DNA from: Chthonomonadaceae bacterium
Lineage (GTDB): Bacteria > Armatimonadota > Chthonomonadetes > Chthonomonadales > Chthonomonadaceae
Length of the DNA stretch: 48,155 nt
Direction: 5' to 3'
NCBI GenBank assembly: GCA_025054835.1
Contig: JANWZQ010000063.1
Location: 1-48,155, forward strand
Below the pieces are notes generated by a model, which saw only the letters and a list, made by a program, of their open reading frames with translations, had not been told where the DNA came from and did no database searches. Positions 35,444-43,400 of this stretch are shown here, in pieces (position 1 is the first letter of the stretch; each line of letters opens with the position of its first letter). A program made the position numbers and the translations under genes.

Positions 35444-35474
35444 ACATGCCGGGTACACGGCCTCTTGCAGCAGA

Positions 35475-35732
35475 CTACCTGCCGCCCTGTGCCCCCTGCA
35501 TCATCGCCCTTCCCTGCGCCTCGGCGCGCTCACGCATGGCCTGCTGAGTCGCCTCCATGCGTGCCCGGGCCTCCGGGGGCATATCGTTACTGGTCGGCGC
35601 AGCGGTGGTAGCCGCCGGCGCGGTGCCCGGAGCGGCTGCCTGCTCCGCCGGACGGGAACATCCCGACAGCACTCCCACCGCTACCAGAGCCAGCAGCACG
35701 CTCAGGCGTGCACGATCATAGTATCCAGTCAT
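35475..35732 (-). CDS. Small lipoprotein
   Basis: The 85-residue protein has a lipobox at the end of its signal peptide (VGVLSGC, lipidated Cys at about residue 25), then an Ala/Pro/Thr linker and a C-terminal helix rich in Arg, Met, Glu and Gln. AGGAG precedes the ATG. It lies 12 bases after the DUF1559 gene and is probably co-transcribed with it. In related genomes such small lipoproteins often follow DUF1559 pseudopilins, but the role is unknown. Confidence 0.82.
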   Translation of the reverse strand: MTGYYDRARLSVLLALVAVGVLSGCSRPAEQAAAPGTAPAATTAAPTSNDMPPEARARMEATQQAMRERAEAQGRAMMQGAQGGR

Positions 35733-35744
35733 GACGCGCCACTC

Positions 35745-36545
35745 CTACGGGTACAGGCTGCGGGCTGGCGTGTACAGATGGTCCTGCCAGTTCAACATGC
35801 CCCGGCGCATCGCCTTCGCATGCCCGTCTGCCCAGGTGACGGTCGTTGTGACCTGATGGCGATAGCGCGGCATGATGGCCGGATTGGGCCAGCCAGGCCA
35901 CGTGTTATCAATCGGCAGGTCAGTATCCGCGTTCGGACCGTACTTCCACCCCTGCGCATTGCGGTTGGGGCGCCACACACCATCCGGATACTGCGACCAT
36001 GCATTCTCGTGCCCGAGCGCCCATGCCCAGTCATCCGTGATGAACATGTGCCACGACCAGTAGTAGGAGTTCTGCCCCTTATCCACAATCAGGGCCAGCT
36101 CCGCCGGCATCTCGATCTGCGAGATGGGCGTTCCCGGGCGCGTGCAGGGCATCCAGCAGTCCTGCATCACGCGCTCATTCACGCCATAGTTGTTGTTCTG
36201 CGTCTTGTTCGGGAACGAGGGGCAGGAGAATACGCCCCCGGCGCCCCACCGGTCACCGTTCTTGATATAGGGAAGCACATCCGTAGCCCACAGATGCTGG
36301 CCCTCCCCACCGCCAGACGGGTTCGGCACCTCAAACCACTGAGACCGCGGGTAGATCTCATCGTAGTCCTGCACATACATCATGATCGCGGTACCGATCT
36401 GCTTGTGATTGGAGAGACAGGCCGCCTTCCGGGCCGACTCGCGCGCCTGTGCGAACACCGGGAATAGAATGGCCGCCAGAATCGCAATGATTGCGATAAC
36501 AACAAGCAGCTCAATCAAGGTAAAAGCGGAACTCCGTCGTACCAT
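35745..36545 (-). CDS. DUF1559 prepilin-type pseudopilin
   Basis: The 266-residue protein has a type IV prepilin leader cut before a hydrophobic helix (FTLIELLVVIAIIAILAA at residues 8-25), followed by FPVFAQARESARKAACLSNH. The C-terminal H-x9-DG motif reads RHQVTTTVTWADGHAK. AAGGAG precedes the ATG. Proteins of this kind are numerous in Planctomycetes and Armatimonadota and may form surface or secretion pseudopili; their substrates are unknown. Upstream are Pho-box-like repeats, so the gene may be phosphate-regulated (inference). Confidence 0.95.
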   Translation of the reverse strand: MVRRSSAFTLIELLVVIAIIAILAAILFPVFAQARESARKAACLSNHKQIGTAIMMYVQDYDEIYPRSQWFEVPNPSGGGEGQHLWATDVLPYIKNGDRWGAGGVFSCPSFPNKTQNNNYGVNERVMQDCWMPCTRPGTPISQIEMPAELALIVDKGQNSYYWSWHMFITDDWAWALGHENAWSQYPDGVWRPNRNAQGWKYGPNADTDLPIDNTWPGWPNPAIMPRYRHQVTTTVTWADGHAKAMRRGMLNWQDHLYTPARSLYP

Positions 36546-37011
36546 GGAACAACTCCTTGTCCAGAAAGTGCGGAAGGATCACAAAGAATGCCTTTTGCTC
36601 ATCACTTCCTGGCAAACATGTTAGTTCCCCTTCCTTAAACGCGCCTTAAACAGCAGTTAAATTTTCTTAATTCGGCCCATTCCGTCCAGCATTTCGCAGG
36701 ACAGAGCTCGTGCCAGCAGGATATGCCGGCATCGGGCAATGAGATCTACGCGCTCGTCATCGATCCCATGAACGCGCTGGCCAACAACCAGTGTCCGGAA
36801 CAGGAGAAGTTCTTGCCAGCAAGACCCGCCAGTATGGCCAGCGCTTGCGTCCCCCGTACGGGTAGCGGGCCCATGCGAGACCATGGAAGCAAGCCGTGCC
36901 GTCTCTCCCTTCGCGCACGAACACACAACCCGGATGCGCCCCGCCTTTCCGCTTTTCCGGCCCCCGACGCAGTATGGACGCAGATCAACGGTTCACAGGA
37001 GGCAACATCCC
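36546..37011. other. Intergenic region without convincing genes
   Basis: This 466-base gap separates two divergent genes. It contains the minus-strand leader and Pho-box-like repeats of the DUF1559 gene near 36618-36673. The rest (about 36700-36990) has open frames on both strands but no Shine-Dalgarno, protein family likeness or usual codon bias, so I call no gene there. Confidence 0.6.
36618..36673 (-). promoter_or_regulatory. Pho-box-like tandem repeats with downstream -10 element
   Basis: Copies of (C/G)TTAA(A)Y begin at 36634, 36645, 36656 and 36666, spaced 11, 11 and 10 bases, on the plus strand; two are the exact CCTTAAAC. The spacing and TTAA core resemble tandem boxes of OmpR/PhoB-type regulators. 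TAACAT (36623-36618 on the minus strand) is a candidate -10 ten bases downstream of the last box, so the boxes would replace a -35. Confidence 0.5.
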
Positions 37012-37605
37012 ATGCAATCCCGCCGTGTATGGAAGCACATCCGCAGAGCCCTTCCGTTCATCCTGATCCCTCTGGCCATCTTCTGCCTCATCGGGCGCCC
37101 CGCACCGAACACCGTTACACCCGCATCCCCCGCACCTGCGCCTTCTGCTATCTTGCTGAGTTTGCTGCTCAGCCCCTCGGACGAAACAGACACAGCAGAA
37201 GAGAACGACACAACCGACGACCACTTCAACCACGATGAGGACGACGAGGACTTCTCCAGCAGCAACTTCGATGACGGCTTCAACCGCGACCTCGATGACG
37301 AGGACAATGACTACACTGATTTCGCCGATGACTTCCTCAAAGACTTCCTCGAAGACGAGGATCTCGCAGACGATGATGAAGCGGGGGACGACTTTCTTAC
37401 AAGCGACCTCCTCGACGTCGCATTCCAGAACGATAGCACAGTAGCCGCACGGGTATACATCACGCGCACGGGCGCGTGCTACCACCGCCCGCGGTGCCAC
37501 TCCCTGCGCTTCAGCGCCATCCCCACCACGGCCCGCATGGCCTTCTCCCTCGGCCTGCGCCCGTGCCGGATCTGCAGGCCCCCGCTGCCAGATCTGCGCA
37601 AGTAG
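37012..37605 (+). CDS. Membrane-anchored acidic protein with C-terminal cysteine motif
   Basis: The 197-residue protein starts at ATG 37012 with AGGAGG upstream. Residues 12-28 form a membrane anchor or signal segment. Residues about 55-135 are extremely acidic (blocks such as NHDEDDEDF, DLDDEDNDYTDF and LEDEDLADDDEAGDDF). The last 50 residues carry VYITRTGACYHRPRCHSL and RPCRICRPP: C-x5-C and C-x2-C, as in the short C-terminal domain shared by many secreted bacterial nucleases and other envelope proteins. A metal-binding role (calcium on the acidic belt, zinc on the cysteines) is plausible but unproven. Confidence 0.82.
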   Translation: MQSRRVWKHIRRALPFILIPLAIFCLIGRPAPNTVTPASPAPAPSAILLSLLLSPSDETDTAEENDTTDDHFNHDEDDEDFSSSNFDDGFNRDLDDEDNDYTDFADDFLKDFLEDEDLADDDEAGDDFLTSDLLDVAFQNDSTVAARVYITRTGACYHRPRCHSLRFSAIPTTARMAFSLGLRPCRICRPPLPDLRK

Positions 37606-37619
37606 CACCCCGAACGGCA

Positions 37620-37658
37620 CCGGGCCCGCAGGCCGTCTTATCCGACCTGCGGGCCCGG
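37620..37658. terminator. Strong stem-loop between convergent transcripts
   Basis: CCGGGCCCGCAGG (37620-37632) and CCTGCGGGCCCGG (37646-37658) are perfect 13-bp arms around a 13-base loop. It follows the acidic protein gene on the plus strand and the tRNA-His gene on the minus strand and could end both transcripts. Confidence 0.75.
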
Positions 37659-37678
37659 CATCTCTCTGCAAGTTTCAG

Positions 37679-37752
37679 GGCGACTGACGCGATTTGAACG
37701 CGCGACCTTCGGGGCCACAACCCGACACTCTAACCACTGAGCTACAGTCGCC
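37679..37752 (-). tRNA. tRNA-His (anticodon GTG)
   Basis: Read on the minus strand it folds into a full cloverleaf. The extra G at position -1 (37752) pairs with C73 (37679), the histidine identity feature. The acceptor stem GCGACTG/CAGTCGC, T-loop TTCAAAT and anticodon loop TTGTGGC are clear. CCA is not encoded. Last of three linked tRNAs. Confidence 0.95.
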
Positions 37753-37764
37753 GTAAGCGCAAGG

Positions 37765-37837
37765 CGCCCCCGGCAAGGATCGAACTTGCGACCACCCGCT
37801 TAGAAGGCGGATGCTCTATCCACTGAGCTACGAGGGC
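37765..37837 (-). tRNA. tRNA-Arg (anticodon TCT)
   Basis: A cloverleaf on the minus strand: acceptor GCCCTCG/CGGGGGC with one G-U pair, D-arm starting GCTCAGTGG, anticodon loop CTTCTAA (TCT, reading AGA), T-arm GCAAG-TTCGATC-CTTGC. CCA is not encoded. It sits between the Gly and His tRNA genes. Confidence 0.95.
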
Positions 37838-37847
37838 AACAGAACAA

Positions 37848-37918
37848 AGCGGGAGACGAGAATCGAACTCGCGCCACCTGCTTGGAAGGCAGGAGCTCTA
37901 CCATTGAGCTACTCCCGC
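37848..37918 (-). tRNA. tRNA-Gly (anticodon TCC)
   Basis: Minus-strand cloverleaf with acceptor GCGGGAG/CTCCCGC, discriminator U73, anticodon loop CTTCCAA (TCC, reading GGA) and T-arm CGAG-TTCGATT-CTCG. CCA is not encoded. First of the three tRNAs to be transcribed. Confidence 0.95.
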
Positions 37919-37929
37919 TTGTGCCATAT

Positions 37930-37959
37930 AGTGTATCACGCGCATACCGATGCCGTCAA
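37930..37959 (-). promoter_or_regulatory. Promoter for the tRNA cluster
   Basis: TTGACG (37959-37954) and TACACT (37935-37930) on the minus strand, 18 bases apart, place the start near 37923, just before tRNA-Gly. This fits a three-tRNA transcript. Confidence 0.6.
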
Positions 37960-38008
37960 GAGCGCCCCGCGATTTGTCCCGCGCCAGCATCCCGACGCTC
38001 CTGCCACC

Positions 38009-38293
38009 TCACACAGGCCGCCGCGCCTTCCGTCGCGCGCCCGTGCGCCGCGTGCGCTCCGGCATAACCGCCCCCTTCCGCTCCGTAATGTCCAGAGCCA
38101 CCTGCGTGTTCTCCAGCGCATGCGCCAGCGCATGAAACCCGGGCATGGCAGCCAGCACCTCCCGGAACTCCAGGAACTGCGCCCCCGCCTCCCGGAACAG
38201 CGCCAGAGCCACCTCCTGCTCGCCCATCAGCGCGCGGGTCTGCGCCAGCGCCAGCGTCTCCGCAATCTCCTCATACACATCATACAGCGTCAC
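38009..38293 (-). CDS. Small helical protein of unknown function
   Basis: The 94-residue protein starts at GTG 38293, with GAGGAGGAG five bases upstream, one of the best ribosome-binding sites in the window. The first 65 residues are predicted helical (YDVYEEIAETLALAQTRALM, EVALALFREAGAQFLEFREV). The tail is strongly basic (RTRRTGARRKARRP) and could bind nucleic acid. I do not recognise the family. An intrinsic terminator about 140 bases upstream on the same strand suggests it has its own promoter or is controlled by attenuation. The tRNA cluster lies 50 bases past its end. Confidence 0.72.
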   Translation of the reverse strand: MTLYDVYEEIAETLALAQTRALMGEQEVALALFREAGAQFLEFREVLAAMPGFHALAHALENTQVALDITERKGAVMPERTRRTGARRKARRPV

Positions 38294-38431
38294 CGTACTC
38301 CTCCTCTATCGGCCAGCAGTCCCGATGCCAGAACCACTCCGGCAGAGATCTGTCTGCACGTAGAGACTACTGTCCGCAGCGGAGCAAACCCGGAAACGCG
38401 CTCCCCACAGCACAGCGCGAAAAAAATCGGC

Positions 38432-38455
38432 AAAAAAACGGAAACCGCCTTTCCG
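38432..38455 (-). terminator. Orphan intrinsic terminator on the minus strand
   Basis: On the minus strand CGGAAA and TTTCCG (38455-38450 and 38444-38439) form a 6-bp stem, extendable with G-T, followed at once by seven T (38438-38432), with a second seven-T run shortly after. No minus-strand gene lies upstream. It may stop antisense transcription or act as an attenuator for the 94-residue gene. Confidence 0.65.
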
Positions 38456-38559
38456 CTTTCGCCGTCCCACGTATAGTATTGAATGTATATGGAAGTGCGT
38501 TGCGCGCGCAGGCACTGCCCCGGTGGTAACAACACCTGCAGCGGAATTCACGCGATCTC

Positions 38560-38588
38560 TTGACAGCTGGACCCGGCAGTGCTATGAT
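38560..38588 (+). promoter_or_regulatory. Strong sigma-70 promoter for the sigma/HTH/protease-helicase operon
   Basis: TTGACA (38560-38565) and TATGAT (38583-38588) are separated by 17 bases, a near-consensus promoter. Transcription would start near 38595, giving a leader of at least 128 bases. Confidence 0.85.
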
Positions 38589-38594
38589 GTACTC

Positions 38595-38722
38595 CCATCG
38601 TGATCCGTCACGGTAAACGATACATCCAGCCCGGCAACGCGCAACACAGCGCCCCTGCGTGAAATCCAGGGGCCGGAAGGGCCACCCCCTTCCTATCCCA
38701 TTCAGCAAAGGAGAGCACGCGC
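38595..38722 (+). other. Structured 5' leader of the sigma-factor operon
   Basis: Three possible hairpins occur in order: CGTGA/TCACG, GCCCCTG/CAGGGGC and GGAAGGG/CCCTTCC. They lie between the predicted start site and the first ribosome-binding site (AAAGGAG before 38723). No known riboswitch consensus is recognised. Confidence 0.45.
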
Positions 38723-38767
38723 ATGATCACACCCCACTCACCCCCTGTGAAAGGAGCACGCCCATGA
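38723..38767 (+). CDS. Possible 14-residue leader peptide
   Basis: ATG 38723 follows AAAGGAG and opens a 14-codon frame (MITPHSPPVKGARP) whose TGA overlaps the ATG at 38764 as ATGA. That second ATG is in frame with the sigma-factor gene and has its own AAGGAG inside the short frame. The layout is that of a translated leader coupled to the next frame. The peptide is Pro-rich, which could slow ribosomes. Its expression is unproven. Confidence 0.4.
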   Translation: MITPHSPPVKGARP

Positions 38768-38844
38768 CAACGTCACCGTTCTCGTCGCAATCCTTGTCGT
38801 CACCGGACAGCACACCCGAATCCACAACAAGGAGGAACAGAGCT

Positions 38845-39603
38845 ATGTCTACCAGAGGGAATGCTTTCCCGTTCGATCGCACTATCCGCCCCCTGCAGAA
38901 ACCCGGCAGGTCCCGCGAACCGGAGGTCGAAGCGCAGATCCAGCAGGTCTTCGACAACCCGCGCCTGCTCTGGGACATTCTGGAAGAGCCCGACGACTTC
39001 CCGGCAAAGCGCACATGCCCCCTCAAGGAAGAGACCCTCGTCTACTTCCTGCGTGAACTCATCCGCCATGGAGACGAACGCGGGTGGCAGATCGTCGAAT
39101 TCCTCAAAGACCGCGTCGCCGGGTACATCTGGAAGTGCATCCAGCCCCTGTACAAACGCGACCGGTGGGGCTCCCGGGCACAGGAATGCGAGGAGGACAT
39201 CCTCAGCAGACTGACAGAGGTCCTGCCCAGCATGGAGCTCAGCCATGAATTCTGGGAAGTCCGCTTCTGGTGCTGCCTCAGGCGACTCGTTCTCAACATC
39301 GTGCGCCCGAAACGCCGGGAAATCCAGACCACGGTCCCCATAGAGGTCTCCCTCAACGACCTGGAGTATCAGGAAGACCGTGACGCACGCCTGATAGACC
39401 GGCACACGCTGACTGCCTACCAGCGCGCCATCATTGCGGAAGCGCTCGCCCAGCTGCCCGACCATGAGCGCACCGCCTTCGTCCTGTTCCACTATCACGA
39501 ATTCACGCAACAGGAGATCGCCGAGCAAATGAGCGTCACCGATCGCACGGTGCGCAACTGGCTCAGCCACGCGGAAGAACGCCTCAAAGCATGGCGCGAC
39601 TGA
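38845..39603 (+). CDS. Sigma-70 family RNA polymerase sigma factor (ECF-like)
   Basis: The protein has 252 residues from ATG 38845, which is preceded by AGGAGG. An in-frame ATG at 38764 would add a Ser/Thr-rich stretch with poor codon bias, but it also has a ribosome-binding site. A divergent region 2 lies around residues 80-165 (EFLKDRVAGYIWKCIQPLYK, CEEDILSRLTEVL). Region 4 at about 190-250 reads AEALAQLPDHERTAF, HEFTQQEIAEQMSVTDRTVRNWLSHAEERL, a clear sigma-70 region 4 helix-turn-helix. No anti-sigma gene is adjacent; the HTH protein just downstream may fill a regulatory role. It probably directs transcription of its own operon or of stress genes. Confidence 0.85.
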   Translation: MSTRGNAFPFDRTIRPLQKPGRSREPEVEAQIQQVFDNPRLLWDILEEPDDFPAKRTCPLKEETLVYFLRELIRHGDERGWQIVEFLKDRVAGYIWKCIQPLYKRDRWGSRAQECEEDILSRLTEVLPSMELSHEFWEVRFWCCLRRLVLNIVRPKRREIQTTVPIEVSLNDLEYQEDRDARLIDRHTLTAYQRAIIAEALAQLPDHERTAFVLFHYHEFTQQEIAEQMSVTDRTVRNWLSHAEERLKAWRD

Positions 39604-39688
39604 CTTTTTTCAAAAAAATTGATCTTTCCCTTTCCGGGTTTCGTATCGACAGAATAGGAGTGGAGACAGAAACCCACAGAAAGGCAAC

Positions 39689-40330
39689 ATGTCAATGACA
39701 CACTTCGCTTCTGTCGAAAACTCGGATGAACTGGATGAACTGTACGCGGCGTGGGAGGAGGATCGCCGGTCCTCCCACCCCACGCCCCTGAAGGAATGGA
39801 TCCGCAGATACCCGCAGCACAGAGCGGAACTGATCCAGTGGGCCACCATGGCCCCCATCATGGACTACGCCGAAACCCTCCCCGACGACCCGGAGGGCGA
39901 GGCGCACGTCCGCGCCATCGGCCACAGGATCATCGAGGAAGCCCGCAGAAAGTGGCGCGCCCGGCAGGCGGCAACCATCGCACCGCCCCTGCGCAGCCTC
40001 CAGGCCACCGCACAGCGTGTCGGCCTCAACCCGAAAGCGCTCGCCACGCGTCTCGGGCTCGGCCTCACCCTCCTCATGAAACTGGAGTACCGCCACCTGC
40101 GCCTCGCGTCCATTCCCGATCGCCTGATCCGACAGCTGGCCGAAGCCCTGCAGGTCAGCGAACAGCACATCCGTGCCTACCTCCAGCAACCGCCCACCCT
40201 GGCCCCCGGCGCAAGCTATCGCGCCAATCAGGTGCCACAGGTCCCGGCGCAGGAGGACTTCGCGCACGCCGTGCGTTCCGCCCCTGACATGGACGAGGCA
40301 CAGAAAGCGTCCTGGCTCAATCAGGACTGA
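39689..40330 (+). CDS. XRE-like helix-turn-helix regulator, candidate protease substrate
   Basis: The 213-residue protein begins at ATG 39689 after AAAGG. Its N-terminal half (LYAAWEEDRR, LKEWIRRYPQHRAELIQWA) is acidic and helical and may be a sensing or interaction domain. Residues about 108-170 form an XRE-type HTH (AQRVGLNPKALATRLGLGLTL, then LRLASIPDRLIRQLAEALQV). A Pro-rich linker and a short helical tail follow (APDMDEAQKASWLNQD). The adjacent gene encodes an ImmA/IrrE protease, and XRE repressors are the known substrates of such proteases (ImmR, DdrO). This regulator is therefore a good candidate substrate; no cleavage site can be seen directly. TGTCAATGACA, an 11-bp palindrome, overlaps its start codon. 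Confidence 0.8.
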   Translation: MSMTHFASVENSDELDELYAAWEEDRRSSHPTPLKEWIRRYPQHRAELIQWATMAPIMDYAETLPDDPEGEAHVRAIGHRIIEEARRKWRARQAATIAPPLRSLQATAQRVGLNPKALATRLGLGLTLLMKLEYRHLRLASIPDRLIRQLAEALQVSEQHIRAYLQQPPTLAPGASYRANQVPQVPAQEDFAHAVRSAPDMDEAQKASWLNQD

Positions 40331-40416
40331 GCGCCCGTACGCCCGATAGAACGCACCGGGACAACGTGGATAGCGCACAACAACCCCGTGCCCGCCATCC
40401 CGTTGCCCCGGTGCAA

Positions 40417-40434
40417 CCCCGGTCCGAACCGGGG
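40417..40434 (+). other. Intercistronic hairpin before the protease-helicase gene
   Basis: CCCCGGT (40417-40423) and ACCGGGG (40428-40434) form a perfect 7-bp stem with loop CCGA, 26 bases before the ATG at 40461. Without a T-run it is more likely to tune expression or mRNA stability than to terminate. Confidence 0.45.
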
Positions 40435-40460
40435 CGTGGGGGCCGCACCCGTAACGCCCG

Positions 40461-43400
40461 ATGTCCGACCTGAACGGAATACGCCGGGCAGCACGCCGGC
40501 ACCACCAGCGACTGCGCCAGCAGTGTCAACCTCCACACCACGGCCTGCCCCACGCAGAGCAGCTTCTCGCTGCGGCCGAAGCAGAAACCGGACTCGCACG
40601 CCAGCCGCTCCCCCCGGGCGATACACTCCTCGCCGGCGCTCAGGCCGTATTCAACCGCCAGTTCGCATGCATCTACTATGATCAGAGCCTCCCCGCATCA
40701 ACCGCCCGCTTCGTACAGGCCCATGAGTTCGCCCACTTCTGGCTCCACTCCGACGTGCAGCAGCACACCCTGCAACTCACCGACGAATGGGCCGAAGTCG
40801 CAGGAGAGTTCCAGACATACAGCCTCTCCCTCGCCGAAAGCTACAGCCCCACAGAACTCCGGGAGCGCGAAGCCAACGCCTTCGCCGCCGAGTTCCTGCT
40901 CCCCGCCCCCACCCTGCGTCAGGCCTTCCAGCAGGGCCTGACGGCCGAACAGATCGCCGAACAGACCGGCGTCTCAGAAAGCTGTGTGCTCGGGCAGATG
41001 ACCCGGGCCCTCCTCCTGCCCGACACCTGTAACGAACCGAACGAACCGCAGGAAACGCCCGCGCTCCCTCTCCCCGACCACCCGGACGCCCTCTGGAAAC
41101 ACTACCCGCTCGACCCGAGCCAGCATGCCGCAGCCACCGTATCCACCGGCCCGGTACTGGTAGAGGCCGGGCCCGGCACCGGTAAAACCCGCGCCCTCAT
41201 CGGACGCCTGCTTCACCTCCTCATCGAACGCCACATCCCCCCGGAGAATATCATGGCCATCACCTTCTCCAACCGCGCCACTGAAGAAATGCGCTCCCGC
41301 CTCCGCCAGACCGTGGGCCACCTCGCCGACCGCGTCTGGATCAGCACCTTCCACGCCCTCGGCGCCGAAATCCTCCGCAGAGAAGGACACCACATCGGTG
41401 TGCCCCTGCGCCCTACCCTCCTCGAACCCGCCGACGCCGCCCTGTTGCTCGAGCGATACCTGGACCGCCTGTCCCTGGAGCAATACGAGTATCTCCAGCG
41501 CCCCTCCCTCCCCTTCCCGGACATCCTGCACTGCATCTCCCGGGCCAAGGACGAGCTCAAAACACCCGACCAGTACCTGCAGGCCGCCCAGCGGCAACTC
41601 CAGAACGCCCACAAAGACGAACAGATCCTCGCCGCCCGGAAAGCTCTGGAGGTCGCCCGGATCTACGCGACCTATCAGCACCTGCTGCAGGAAAACGGTT
41701 GCCTGGACTTCGGCGACCTGATCATGCGTACCGTGGAACTCTTCGACCGCTTCCCCGAAGTCCTCCGGCGATGGCAACAGCAGTACCCCCACATCCTCGC
41801 CGATGAATACCAGGACGTCAACCGCGCCTGCGCCCACCTGCTCCGCCGCCTCGCCGGCAATGGTGCCGGCCTCTGGGCGGTCGGCGACGTGCGACAGGCT
41901 ATCTACCGCTTCCGTGGCGCAGCTCCGGCCAATCTCGCCCGATTCGAACGGGACTTCCCGGGCGGGAAACGGATCTCACTGGAGGTGAACTACCGTGCCA
42001 ACCCCGCGCTCGTCTCCCTGATCAGCGCCGCAGCACAACGCATGGACCCCGAATGGTCCCCCGAAAATGAACGGCTCTGGACCGCGCAACGCGGCGCCAC
42101 CGAGCGCCCCGCCGTGACACTGGCCATTGCAGAGGACCCGGAAGCGCAGGCCGACGGGCTGGCCACCGAGATCCATGCCCACGCTCTGCAGGGCGTTCCC
42201 TATCCGGAGCAGGCCGTGCTGTGCCGCACCAACCAGCAGGCGGCAGAGATCGCACAGGCCCTCGCCTCCCGGGGGATCCCCGTACAGTTTCTGGGAAGCC
42301 TGCTCGAGCGCCCGGAAGTCAAGGACCTGCTGGCCGTGCTCGCGCTGGCCTGCAAGAGCGACGGGAGCGCCTTGCTCCGTGTGGCCACCATACCCACCTA
42401 CGCCATCCCCCGCCCGGATGTTCTGGCCCTGCTCCACGCAGCCCGCGCAACAGGCCGCCCCTTCCCCGGAGCCCTCGCCCTGACGGAGGATCTCCCGGAT
42501 CTCTCCCCTGCCGGGCGCGCCGGGTTGCGCAAACTCCGCGCCCATCTGGAGCCGATCGTGTTCCGTGGCAACGCCTGGCTGTTCCTGACGCGCTACCTGT
42601 TCCAGACCAGCGACTACCTCCACACACTCGCTCCGGAGCACTCTCTGGAGGGACAGCAGCAACGGATGGCCCTCCATCAGCTACTCCAGATGGCCATGGA
42701 GCTGACAATCAAGCTGTTCTCAGAGGGGGGGAGAGAGGCACAGGCCGCCTTTCTGGAGTACCTGCGTCAGCTGATGTCCCTGGGTGAGAGCCGCCCGATC
42801 GACCGCCATGCGCGGGACCTGCAACGTCTGCAAGGCGTTCAGGTGATGACCGCGCATGCGGCCAAAGGACTGGAGTTCTCGGTCGTCTATCTGCCCAATC
42901 TGGCCCGGGACCTGTTCCCGATACGCCGGCAGGGACGCATGGCGCACCCTCCTTCCGGCCTGCTCGGCGCCTCCGTCGAGGAGGATGAGACGACAGAGGA
43001 GGAGTGCCTGTTCTTCGTGGCCATGTCCCGGGCCAGAGATCATCTGGTGCTCAGCTACCCCGAAACGCGCCAGAACCGATCCTGCACTCCTTCGCCTCTG
43101 CTGATCAATCTGGATGAGATCCTGGTTGAGTGCAACGTCCATCGTGTGTACTGGCAACGCACCGCCAGAGAACCGGTTCCCGGGACGCCCGCGCTCCCGC
43201 AACAGCCCGGGGCCTTTCTGGAGGTCACACTGAGTGATCTGGAGCAGTACCGGGAGTGCCCCCGCCAGTACTATTACCAGCATGTGGTGCATCTGCCTGT
43301 CAGCGATGAGCGCACCCCCTACCGGACCTTCCATCGCAGCCTGAACGAGACCCTGCGCTGGCTGGCCGAGGAGCACAATGCGGGCCGCACCCCGGATCTG

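Noticed and set aside
36079-36087. TTATCCACA, a perfect DnaA box
   Set aside because: It is a single copy inside the DUF1559 coding sequence with no cluster or AT-rich element, so chance is likely.
35388-36467. 359-codon open frame on the plus strand
   Set aside because: It runs antisense to the lipoprotein and DUF1559 genes, both of which have export signals, and crosses the terminator stem at 35409-35443.
36611-36626. TGGCA...TT as a sigma-54 promoter
   Set aside because: The GC of the -12 element is missing at the required spacing.
36657-36926. 89-codon minus-strand frame in the DUF1559 upstream gap
   Set aside because: No Shine-Dalgarno, no family likeness, and it overlaps the Pho-box-like region.
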